A stretch of DNA of 13,242 bases, taken from the NCBI GenBank assembly GCA_946183175.1, contig CAMHBH010000054.1, forward strand, positions 1 to 13,242, written 5' to 3'. Of the stretch, positions 1 through 5,738 are shown piece by piece. The position numbers and the translations under genes are program-made. This stretch comes from an uncultured Oscillibacter sp. GTDB lineage: Bacteria > Bacillota > Clostridia > Oscillospirales > Oscillospiraceae. Within the stretch, counting starts at the first letter, position 1. Each line of letters opens with the position of its first letter. A model generated the notes under the pieces. It saw only the letters and a list, made by a program, of their open reading frames with translations, made no database searches and was not told where the DNA came from.

Positions 1-51
1 ATACGAGATGTCGCTATGTGACTGGAGTTCAGACGTGTGCTCTTCCGATCT
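1..51 (+). other. Illumina P7/index adapter remnant (artefact)
   Basis: This stretch is synthetic library sequence, not genome. Bases 1-9 (ATACGAGAT) match the end of the P7 flow-cell oligo, bases 10-17 (GTCGCTAT) sit where an 8-base sample index belongs, and bases 18-51 match the TruSeq read-2 adapter, beginning GTGACTGGAGTTCAGACG and ending GCTCTTCCGATCT. Genomic sequence starts at base 52, in the middle of uppS. Any reading frame running across this junction, such as one starting at base 8, is chimeric. The match is from memory of the adapter sequence but covers the full known layout in the right order. Confidence 0.97.
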
Positions 52-189
52 AGCAACTTCCTGCTCTGGCAGTGCGCCTACTCGGAGTTCTACGCCACCG
101 ATACGCTCTGGCCCGACTTCACCACCGACGAAATCGACAAGGCAATCGCCGCCTACGCCAAACGCAACCGCCGCTTCGGCGGCGTGTAA
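52..189 (+). CDS. uppS: Isoprenyl transferase (undecaprenyl diphosphate synthase), C-terminal fragment
   Basis: The last 45 codons of a cis-prenyltransferase; the 5' part is lost at the adapter junction. The family condenses isopentenyl diphosphate units onto farnesyl diphosphate to make the C55 undecaprenyl carrier for peptidoglycan precursors. The visible peptide starts SNFLLWQCAYSEFYATD and continues LWPDF, the conserved C-terminal block of UppS (usual form SNFLLWQ-x-AY-x-E, then LWPDF), and ends with the typical basic tail AYAKRNRRFGGV. The stop is TAA at 187-189, 12 bases before cdsA, the usual neighbour in Firmicutes. Only the C-terminal fifth is present, so the active-site aspartate region cannot be inspected. 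Confidence 0.93.
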   Translation, partial: SNFLLWQCAYSEFYATDTLWPDFTTDEIDKAIAAYAKRNRRFGGV

Positions 190-201
190 CGGAGGGACTG
201 C

Positions 202-987
202 ATGGTTTCAAGAATCCTTGTGGCCGTGGTCGGCATTCCCGCGATAATCCTGATTGTACTGTACTGTCCGCGTTTCGTACTCTGCGCGGCCCTCGCCGTA
301 CTCGCCGCCCTCGCCGGGATGGAACTGCAACAGTGTGTCAGCCAACAGCGGCGCGGCGTCATGGTGGCAGTCAGCGCCGTACTGCCCGCGCTCACCGTGC
401 TGTGGTACTACGCCAACGCCGACGCCCCCCTCGGGCTGTGGGCCCTCGAACTGATGGCGCTTTCGGCCTACGCGGTCAGTCAGGGCGGGAAGGTCAGGTT
501 TGAGCAGATTTCGGCGGCGTGGCTGGCGGCGGTCGCCGTCGCGTACTCGTTCGCGTCCTTCCTGCGTATCGACGGCGGCGGCGTACACCGCGCCTTACTC
601 CTCCTGCCGTTCGTGCTGAGCTTCTCCTGCGATTCGGGCGCGTACCTGGCCGGGCGCTCCTTCGGACGGCGGAAACTCGCCCCGGTCGTCAGTCCGCATA
701 AGACCGTTGAGGGCGCTGTCGGCGGCCTCGCGGGGAATGTCGTCGGCGGGCTGGTGTTCCTGCTCCTGACGCGCCTCGGGCCCGGATTCTTCGGAACGCT
801 GGCGCTTTCCCTGCTCTGCGGCGTCGTCTCGCAACTCGGCGACCTGAGCTTTTCCCTGATTAAGCGTCAGTACGGGGTCAAGGACTACGGGCACATCTTC
901 CTCGCCCACGGCGGCGTGCTCGACCGCTTCGACAGCGTGCTGTTCGTGGCCCCGGTCGTGGAATACGCGCTTTTGTTGCTCCCGTAG
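202..987 (+). CDS. cdsA: Phosphatidate cytidylyltransferase (CDP-diglyceride synthase)
   Basis: Integral membrane enzyme that makes CDP-diacylglycerol from phosphatidic acid and CTP, the branch point for phosphatidylglycerol and related phospholipids. The 261-residue product is near the usual family length and is almost entirely hydrophobic, with several predicted membrane spans. The family signature lies at about residues 218-244: S-x-x-KR (K221, R222), then VKD, then HGG (236-238) and LDRFD (240-244), which carry the metal-binding aspartates. The ATG at 202 follows a GGAGGG Shine-Dalgarno, 12 bases after the uppS stop. uppS-cdsA-dxr is a standard Firmicute order, but here a TraX-family gene separates cdsA from dxr. 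Confidence 0.95.
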   Translation: MVSRILVAVVGIPAIILIVLYCPRFVLCAALAVLAALAGMELQQCVSQQRRGVMVAVSAVLPALTVLWYYANADAPLGLWALELMALSAYAVSQGGKVRFEQISAAWLAAVAVAYSFASFLRIDGGGVHRALLLLPFVLSFSCDSGAYLAGRSFGRRKLAPVVSPHKTVEGAVGGLAGNVVGGLVFLLLTRLGPGFFGTLALSLLCGVVSQLGDLSFSLIKRQYGVKDYGHIFLAHGGVLDRFDSVLFVAPVVEYALLLLP

Positions 988-1004
988 CGCGGAAAGGACT
1001 GTCT

Positions 1005-1787
1005 ATGGAAACGCAAAAATTCTCCGTGACCGCCTACGCGCTCAAATGGATTGCCGTCGTGACGATGGTCGTCGACCACGCCGGTTACGCCTGCTACAAG
1101 TGGCTCGGCTGGTCGGAAACCTATCTGCTTATGCGGCGCGTCGGGCGGATTGCCTTCCCGATTTTCGTCGTGCTCCTCCTGGAAGGCTTCCGGTATACCC
1201 GCAACCGCTGGCTCTACCTGCGGAATCTCCTGATATTCGCCCTGATTTCGGAAATCCCCTTCGACCTGCTCCTGACGGGCTGGGACAGGCGCTATTCGTC
1301 ACAAAATATCTTCCTGACGCTCTCTCTGGGGCTGTTCGGGGTGATGTCGGCGGAACTGCTGTTCGACTGGTGTCGAAAGCGGCGGATTCCACAGCCCGCG
1401 GCGCTGTTGTGCGCGGCCCTGCCTGTGGCGGCGGCGATTTTCGCCGGGGAGCTTCTGGAAGTCGACTACCACGGCTGGGGCGTACTGCTTATCGCCCTCG
1501 TCTACGCCGGGGAAAACGCCGTCGTATTCCTGCGCGACGACACGCAACTGTCGCGCAACGTCGGCGCGGCGGTCGGTATCGTGCTCTGGGCCTCGCTCTA
1601 CGACGCCGGGCACGGCTGGGTCAATGAGGCCTACGGCGTCGTGTCGCTGGTGCCCATCCTGCTCTACAACGGTCAGCGCGGAAACTACCGTATGTCGAAA
1701 TGGTTCTTCTACGGCTTCTACCCCGTGCATTTGCTCGTCCTCTACGTCCTCCGGGACACGGTTTTCAAATGGCTTCTGGCGGGGTGA
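1005..1787 (+). CDS. TraX family membrane protein
   Basis: A polytopic membrane protein of 260 residues matching the TraX family. It has the N-terminal block LKWIAVVTMVVDHAG (residues 13-27), then RRVGRIAFPIF followed by LLLEGFRYTRNRWLYL, the segment ALISEIPFDLLL, and a C-terminal FYGFYPVHLLVLYVL around residues 235-249. F-plasmid TraX acetylates the N-terminus of pilin, and the family is related to membrane acyltransferases. Chromosomal members in gut Firmicutes mostly have no known substrate. No pilin or conjugation gene is present here, so a transfer role is not supported. The gene lies 17 bases after cdsA with a GGAAAGGA-like ribosome site and ends 27 bases before dxr. Acylation of an envelope molecule is only a guess. 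The family call is firm; the function is unknown. Confidence 0.85.
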   Translation: METQKFSVTAYALKWIAVVTMVVDHAGYACYKWLGWSETYLLMRRVGRIAFPIFVVLLLEGFRYTRNRWLYLRNLLIFALISEIPFDLLLTGWDRRYSSQNIFLTLSLGLFGVMSAELLFDWCRKRRIPQPAALLCAALPVAAAIFAGELLEVDYHGWGVLLIALVYAGENAVVFLRDDTQLSRNVGAAVGIVLWASLYDAGHGWVNEAYGVVSLVPILLYNGQRGNYRMSKWFFYGFYPVHLLVLYVLRDTVFKWLLAG

Positions 1788-1800
1788 GTGCCCCGGAAAG

Positions 1801-1808
1801 AAAGGCGG
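1801..1808 (+). promoter_or_regulatory. Ribosome binding site that decides the dxr start
   Basis: AAAGGCGG lies 6 bases upstream of the ATG at 1815. An in-frame GTG at 1788 sits directly after the TraX stop but would add MPRKERRYA, a charged extension not expected before the Rossmann fold. The ATG gives MNKTLSVLGSTGSIG, the normal Dxr beginning, so 1815 is preferred. Confidence 0.6.
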
Positions 1809-1814
1809 TACGCA

Positions 1815-2945
1815 ATGAATAAAACCCTTTCCGTACTGGGCTCTACGGGCTCCATCGGGCGGCAGACGCTGGAAGTCGCGGAGGCGCTGGGGCTGAAAGT
1901 CGAGGCCCTCACGGCCAATTCCGACGTGAAGCGTATCGAGGAACAGGCGCGCAAATTCCGCCCGCACATGGTCGCAATGGCCGACGAGACCGCCGCCGAG
2001 GATTTGTCCGTCCGGCTGGCGGACACCGAAATCCGCGTGGCGGGGGGCGTCGGGGCGCTGACCGAGGCCGCCACCATGGGCGGGACTGTCGTCACGGCAG
2101 TCGTCGGCGTGGCGGGGCTAAAGCCCACGCTCGCCGCAATCCGCGCCGGAAAGCGTATCGCGCTGGCGAATAAGGAAACGCTCGTCTGCGCCGGGGAACT
2201 CGTCATGGAGACCGCCCGCAAGTACGGCGCGGAGATAGTCCCCGTCGACTCCGAACACTCCGCGATTTTCCAGTGTCTGCGGACGGTACAGGACATGTCG
2301 GAAGTCCGGCGGCTGATTCTGACCTGTTCGGGTGGGCCGTTCTACGGCAAGACCTGGGAGGAAATGGCCCCCATGACTTCCGCCGACGCACTCCGTCACC
2401 CCAACTGGCGCATGGGGCCTAAAATTACCGTCGACTGCGCCACGCTGATGAACAAGGGCCTGGAAGTCATAGAGGCCATGCGGCTCTACCGCCTCCCGCT
2501 CGAAAAGGTGCATGTCGTGATACACCGGCAGAGTATCGTACACTCTATGGTGGAGTTCCGGGACGGCGCGGTACTGGCCCAACTCGGCGCGCCCGACATG
2601 CGCTTACCGATACAGTACGCGTTGACCTACCCCCACCGGACGGAGGGCCCCGCCGACCCGCTCGACTTGTTATCGTGTCCGCCGCTGACGTTCGCCGAAC
2701 CCGACCGGAGCGCGTTCCCGTGTCTGGGACTGGCCGAGGAGGCCGTACGGACGGGCGGCACCGCCTGCGCCGTACTCAACGCCGCCAATGAGGAGGCCGT
2801 CGGGCTGTACCTCCGCGACCGTATTGGGTTCTACGACATCCCGCGCCTCGTCTCCCGCGCGATGGAGACCGTGCCCGTCGTGAAAAATCCGACTTTGCAA
2901 GACATTCTCGACGCCGACAGCGCCGCGCGCCGTCAGGTGTTCTAA
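1815..2945 (+). CDS. dxr: 1-deoxy-D-xylulose 5-phosphate reductoisomerase
   Basis: Second enzyme and first committed step of the MEP isoprenoid pathway: NADPH-dependent rearrangement and reduction of 1-deoxy-D-xylulose 5-phosphate to 2-C-methyl-D-erythritol 4-phosphate, in the cytosol; the target of fosmidomycin. From the ATG at 1815 the product has 376 residues, close to the usual 380-400. The NADPH loop GSTGSIG is at residues 9-15, ANKETLV follows, and the metal-binding block PVDSEHSAIFQ has D145 and E147. Then come SGGPF, the RHPNWRMGPKITVDCATLMN stretch, the catalytic-loop glutamate E217 in NKGLEVIEA, HRQSIVHS, and the C-terminal AANEEAV. All expected catalytic residues are visible. It shares an operon with uppS and ispG, which use or make isoprenoid precursors. 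Confidence 0.97.
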   Translation: MNKTLSVLGSTGSIGRQTLEVAEALGLKVEALTANSDVKRIEEQARKFRPHMVAMADETAAEDLSVRLADTEIRVAGGVGALTEAATMGGTVVTAVVGVAGLKPTLAAIRAGKRIALANKETLVCAGELVMETARKYGAEIVPVDSEHSAIFQCLRTVQDMSEVRRLILTCSGGPFYGKTWEEMAPMTSADALRHPNWRMGPKITVDCATLMNKGLEVIEAMRLYRLPLEKVHVVIHRQSIVHSMVEFRDGAVLAQLGAPDMRLPIQYALTYPHRTEGPADPLDLLSCPPLTFAEPDRSAFPCLGLAEEAVRTGGTACAVLNAANEEAVGLYLRDRIGFYDIPRLVSRAMETVPVVKNPTLQDILDADSAARRQVF

Positions 2946-2959
2946 TTATAGGAGTATCT

Positions 2960-4036
2960 ATGTCAACTGTTATCTATATTTTCGCCGCAATCCTGATTTT
3001 CGGCTTCCTGATAGCCGTACACGAGCTGGGACACTGTATCGTCGCCAAACTCTGCGGCGTACAGGTCAACGAGTACGCAATCGGCATGGGCCCCCTGCTC
3101 TGGCAACGGCAGTACGGGGAGACCCTCTACTCCCTGCGCGCCTTCCCTGTCGGCGGCTACTGCGCCATGGAGGGCGAGGACGAGGATACCGGAAACGAAC
3201 GTTCCTTTGTCCGGCAAAAGGCCTGGAAAAAGTTCCTGATTCTCGTCGCGGGCGCGTTCATGAACTTCCTGACGGGCGTCGTCATCATCCTGATTCTCTA
3301 CAGCGGCGCGGGCGCGTTCCTCACGGACGAAATCACGGGCTTCGCCGACGGCTTCCCCCTGGAGGGCGAAAACGGCCTTATGTCCGGCGACGTGTTCTAT
3401 AAAATCGACGGCTACCGAACCTATCTGCGCGGCGACGCGTCGCTGTTCCTGTCCTACCACAAGGGCGACACCATCGACCTGACAGTCATCCGCGACGGGC
3501 AGAAGGTCACGTTAAACGACTTCCCCATGACGCGACAGACCTACACCGGGCAGAATGGGGAATCCTATACCGGCTTCGGCCTCTACGTCGGCGTCCACGC
3601 CGAGGACGCCACATTCCTGAACAGGCTCCGCTATACGTGGCTCAACGCGCTCGACTTCGTACAGCTCGTGCGTTTCAGTCTGGTACAGCTCTTCACGGGC
3701 GGGGCGTCGGTCAAAGACCTGACGGGCCCCGTGGGGATTGTCTCGACGATGACCCAAATGGGCGAACAGTCCGCCACCGCCCGCGACGCCCTGGAAAATA
3801 TCCTCTACTTCGCCGCCCTGCTGGCGGTCAACCTGGCAGTCATGAACCTGTTGCCGTTCCCGGCCCTCGACGGCGGGCGCGTGCTGTTCCTCGTACTCGA
3901 CGAGATTTCGCTGTTGCTGTTCCACCGCCCCGTACCGGAAAAGTACCAGGCGGCGGTCAACGCCGTGGGCATGGCGGCCCTGTTGACGCTCATGTTAGTG
4001 GTGACAGTACAGGACGTTTTGAAGCTGTTCCGGTAG
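2960..4036 (+). CDS. rseP: Site-2 intramembrane zinc metalloprotease (RseP/RasP family)
   Basis: Membrane protease of the S2P class; relatives cleave anti-sigma factors and leftover signal peptides inside the membrane. The 358-residue product begins with a hydrophobic helix leading into the zinc motif HELGH at residues 21-25. A single PDZ-like region lies at about residues 125-185, followed by the family segment DLTGPVGIVSTMTQMGEQ, and the third zinc ligand is D304 in NLLPFPALDGGRVLF (296-310). A last hydrophobic helix ends the protein. The length suits the Gram-positive type with one PDZ domain, rather than the two of Escherichia coli RseP. The start follows AGGAG by a short spacer, 14 bases after dxr. 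Its substrate here is unknown. Confidence 0.95.
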   Translation: MSTVIYIFAAILIFGFLIAVHELGHCIVAKLCGVQVNEYAIGMGPLLWQRQYGETLYSLRAFPVGGYCAMEGEDEDTGNERSFVRQKAWKKFLILVAGAFMNFLTGVVIILILYSGAGAFLTDEITGFADGFPLEGENGLMSGDVFYKIDGYRTYLRGDASLFLSYHKGDTIDLTVIRDGQKVTLNDFPMTRQTYTGQNGESYTGFGLYVGVHAEDATFLNRLRYTWLNALDFVQLVRFSLVQLFTGGASVKDLTGPVGIVSTMTQMGEQSATARDALENILYFAALLAVNLAVMNLLPFPALDGGRVLFLVLDEISLLLFHRPVPEKYQAAVNAVGMAALLTLMLVVTVQDVLKLFR

Positions 4037-4046
4037 GGAAAATTTC

Positions 4047-4568
4047 ATGGAAAACCATTTCATTTTGCGCCCGTGGCAACTCTCGGACGCCGTATCGCTG
4101 GCGCGCTACGCCAACGACCCCGACGTGTCCTTGAACCTCCGCGACAGGTTCCCGTACCCCTACGCGCTCTCCGACGCCGAAAGCTATATCCGGGACTGTA
4201 TCGCGAAAGAGGAAACGCAACTCTGCCGCGCCATCGTAATCGACGGCGAGGCCGCCGGGAGCGTGGGCGTATTCCCCCGCTCGGACATCTACCGCCGTAC
4301 CGCCGAACTCGGCGACTGGCTCGCGAAACCCTTCTGGGGACGCGGAATCATGACCGCCGCCGTCGCGGAAATCTGCCGGGAGGGCTTCCGGCGCTTCGAC
4401 ATCGTGCGCATTGACGCCGAAATCAACGCCCGGAATATCGCCTCCCGGCGCGTCGTGGAGAAGAACGGCTTCACACTGGAAGGCGTCTTGCGGCGGAACG
4501 TCTACAAGCGCGGGGAAATCTTAGATAGCTGTATGTATTCGCTGTTACGGGAAGAAGTGAGCTTATGA
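4047..4568 (+). CDS. GNAT family N-acetyltransferase (RimJ/RimL-like)
   Basis: A 173-residue acetyl-CoA-dependent acetyltransferase of the RimJ/RimL-type GNAT group. It opens with ILRPWQLSDAVSLARYAND, the usual first strand-helix of this group. The acetyl-CoA binding motif is in GDWLAKPFWGRGIMTAAV, with WGRG at residues 97-100, followed by AEINARNIASRRVVEKNGF, the typical asparagine-rich helix and final strands. Substrate cannot be read from sequence: protein N-termini, small amines and antibiotics are all possible in this family. It sits 10 bases after rseP with a weak TAGGGA ribosome site, and its TGA overlaps an ATG (ATGA at 4565-4568) that starts the first copy of a repeated ispG-like start region. 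It is not part of the standard rseP-ispG order, so it is an accessory insertion. Confidence 0.88.
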   Translation: MENHFILRPWQLSDAVSLARYANDPDVSLNLRDRFPYPYALSDAESYIRDCIAKEETQLCRAIVIDGEAAGSVGVFPRSDIYRRTAELGDWLAKPFWGRGIMTAAVAEICREGFRRFDIVRIDAEINARNIASRRVVEKNGFTLEGVLRRNVYKRGEILDSCMYSLLREEVSL

Positions 4569-4630
4569 CGAAACGTCCCTGTGTCGGCGGGGGCGTGGAT
4601 TCACGGTTACAGGAAGAAGTGAGCGTATGA
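4565..4630 (+). CDS. Mini-ORF 1 (21 codons), possible ispG leader peptide or decayed ispG start
   Basis: Starts at the ATG that overlaps the acetyltransferase stop (ATGA) and encodes MTKRPCVGGGVDSRLQEEVS plus a final V. Its first four residues equal those of IspG (MTKR), and VGGG also occurs in IspG at residues 12-15. Its own TGA overlaps the next ATG (4627). A purine-rich GAAGAAG stretch lies upstream. It could be translated and pass ribosomes onward by stop-start coupling, or be only a relic of a duplicated ispG start. Translation is not shown by the sequence alone. Confidence 0.3.
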   Translation: MTKRPCVGGGVDSRLQEEVSV

Positions 4631-4668
4631 CAAAACGTCTCCGTGTCGCGGGGGCGTGGATTCGTTAG
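4627..4668 (+). CDS. Mini-ORF 2 (13 codons), second possible ispG leader
   Basis: Encodes MTKRLRVAGAWIR and stops at TAG 4666-4668, which itself lies in the ribosome binding site of ispG (AGAGGTG, 4667-4673). It has its own GGAAGAAG upstream and overlaps mini-ORF 1 in an ATGA. Compared with unit 1 it lacks one G in the GTCGGCG stretch, which shifts the frame and gives an earlier stop. A ribosome ending here would stop on the ispG initiation site, so termination-reinitiation onto ispG is conceivable. It may equally be a meaningless relic. Confidence 0.28.
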   Translation: MTKRLRVAGAWIR

Positions 4669-4673
4669 AGGTG
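4667..4673 (+). promoter_or_regulatory. Ribosome binding site of ispG
   Basis: AGAGGTG lies 5 bases before the ATG at 4679. An in-frame GTG at 4643 would add MSRGRGFVRGEL, read from inside the repeated unit, and is not preceded by a comparable site. IspG proteins normally begin a few residues before the VG-x-V-x-V-GGGAPI-like strand, which fits the ATG at 4679. Confidence 0.6.
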
Positions 4674-4678
4674 AACTT

Positions 4679-5716
4679 ATGACGAAACGTCTGTATGTTG
4701 GGAAAGTGGCGGTCGGCGGGGGCGCGGCGGTGTCGATACAGTCGATGTGCAACACCAAAACCGACGACGTACCCGCGACCGTCGCGCAAATCCGCGCGCT
4801 GGAAACCGCCGGGTGTGAGATAATCCGCGTGGCCGTGCCGGATACCGCCGCGGCGGAGGCCGTCGACAAAATCAAAGAGCAGATTTCCATTCCGCTCATC
4901 GTCGATATCCATTTCAACTACAAACTCGCGTTAATGTGCGCGGAGCGCGGCGCGGACGCTATCCGGATTAACCCGGGGAATATCGGCGGGGAAGAGCGTG
5001 TAAAGGCCGTCGCCGACGCCTGCCGCGCGCGCGGGATTCCGATTCGCGTCGGCGTCAACGGCGGTTCCCTCGAAAAGGAACTCTTGGCCAAATACGGCGC
5101 GGTTACGCCGGAGGCGTTAGTAGAAAGCGCCCTCGGACATGTACAGCTCCTGAACCGCTTCGACTTCGACGATATCTGCATTTCCGTGAAATGTTCCGAC
5201 GTGCCGCTGACGATGTCGGCGTATCGCTTACTCTCCGAGCGCACGGACTACCCGTTACACCTGGGCGTCACGGAGGCCGGAACGCCATCGATGGGCATGG
5301 TCAAATCGGCGATGGGAATCGGCGGGTTACTGTGCATGGGAATCGGGGATACTGTACGGGTGACGCTGACCGCCGACCCCGTGGAGGAAATCTACGCCGC
5401 AAAGAAAATTCTACAGGCCGCCGGACTGCGCAAAGAGGGCGTCAATTTGATAGCGTGTCCGACCTGCGGACGGACGCGGATTGACCTAATCCCGCTTGCG
5501 GAGGAAGTAGAGCGGCGCTTGCGCGGGTGTGAGAAAAATATTACCGTGGCGGTTATGGGCTGCGCGGTGAACGGCCCCGGCGAGGCGTCCGCGGCTGACA
5601 TCGGAATCGCGGGCGGCAACGGCGAGGGCCTCATTTTCCGGAAAGGCGAAATCCTGTACAAAGTGCCGGAAAGCCAGCTTCTCGACGCCCTTATGACGGA
5701 AATCGAAAAACTCTGA
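4679..5716 (+). CDS. ispG: 4-hydroxy-3-methylbut-2-en-1-yl diphosphate synthase (flavodoxin/ferredoxin)
   Basis: Late MEP-pathway iron-sulfur enzyme (also called GcpE) that reductively converts methylerythritol cyclodiphosphate to HMBPP in the cytosol. From the ATG at 4679 the product has 345 residues, the usual length of the two-domain bacterial form. The N-terminal TIM-barrel block has VGGGAAVSIQSMCNTKTDD, then VDIHFNYKLAL and AIRINPGNIG. The C-terminal domain has the three cluster cysteines C260 and C263 (in CPTCGRTRIDL) and C295, with the fourth ligand E302 in MGCAVNGPGEA. All four ligands are intact. The gene follows the acetyltransferase and the repeated start region and is 22 bases before polC. 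Together with dxr it makes this operon rich in isoprenoid-precursor genes. Confidence 0.97.
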   Translation: MTKRLYVGKVAVGGGAAVSIQSMCNTKTDDVPATVAQIRALETAGCEIIRVAVPDTAAAEAVDKIKEQISIPLIVDIHFNYKLALMCAERGADAIRINPGNIGGEERVKAVADACRARGIPIRVGVNGGSLEKELLAKYGAVTPEALVESALGHVQLLNRFDFDDICISVKCSDVPLTMSAYRLLSERTDYPLHLGVTEAGTPSMGMVKSAMGIGGLLCMGIGDTVRVTLTADPVEEIYAAKKILQAAGLRKEGVNLIACPTCGRTRIDLIPLAEEVERRLRGCEKNITVAVMGCAVNGPGEASAADIGIAGGNGEGLIFRKGEILYKVPESQLLDALMTEIEKL

Positions 5717-5738
5717 CGCCGCTCGAAAAGGAGGTACT

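Larger units (their letters stand above)
4544..4691 (+). repeat. Imperfect tandem triplication of the ispG start region
   Basis: Three consecutive units begin at 4544, 4606 and 4664 with GTTAC or GTTAG, continue with a purine-rich Shine-Dalgarno-like stretch (GAAGAAGTGAGC, GAAGAAGTGAGC, AGGTGAAC), and reach an ATG within TATGACRAAACGTC. The three ATGs are at 4565, 4627 and 4679; the last is the real ispG start. Units 1 and 2 also share the 16-mer GCGGGGGCGTGGATTC (4587-4602 and 4648-4663). Unit 1 shares the 13-mer GTCGGCGGGGGCG (4583-4595) with the ispG coding sequence itself (4712-4724), at an offset from its ATG that is 15 bases, or five codons, shorter. This looks like a decayed partial duplication of the ispG 5' end, duplicated again. 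Confidence 0.85.

Noticed and set aside
8..247. An open reading frame of 79 codons beginning in the first bases.
   Set aside because: It starts inside the sequencing adapter and runs out of frame through the end of uppS and the start of cdsA; it is chimeric.
1005..1787. TraX-family gene as a sign of a conjugative element.
   Set aside because: Neighbours are all core chromosomal genes; there are no transfer, relaxase, integrase or repeat-bounded features, and chromosomal TraX-family genes are common.
1788..1814. GTG start giving Dxr a nine-residue longer N-terminus.
   Set aside because: The ATG at 1815 has a better placed ribosome site and begins just before the conserved nucleotide-binding strand, as in other Dxr proteins.
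4643..4678. GTG start giving IspG twelve more residues.
   Set aside because: The extension is read through the repeated leader unit, and the ATG at 4679 has a nearby AGAGGTG.
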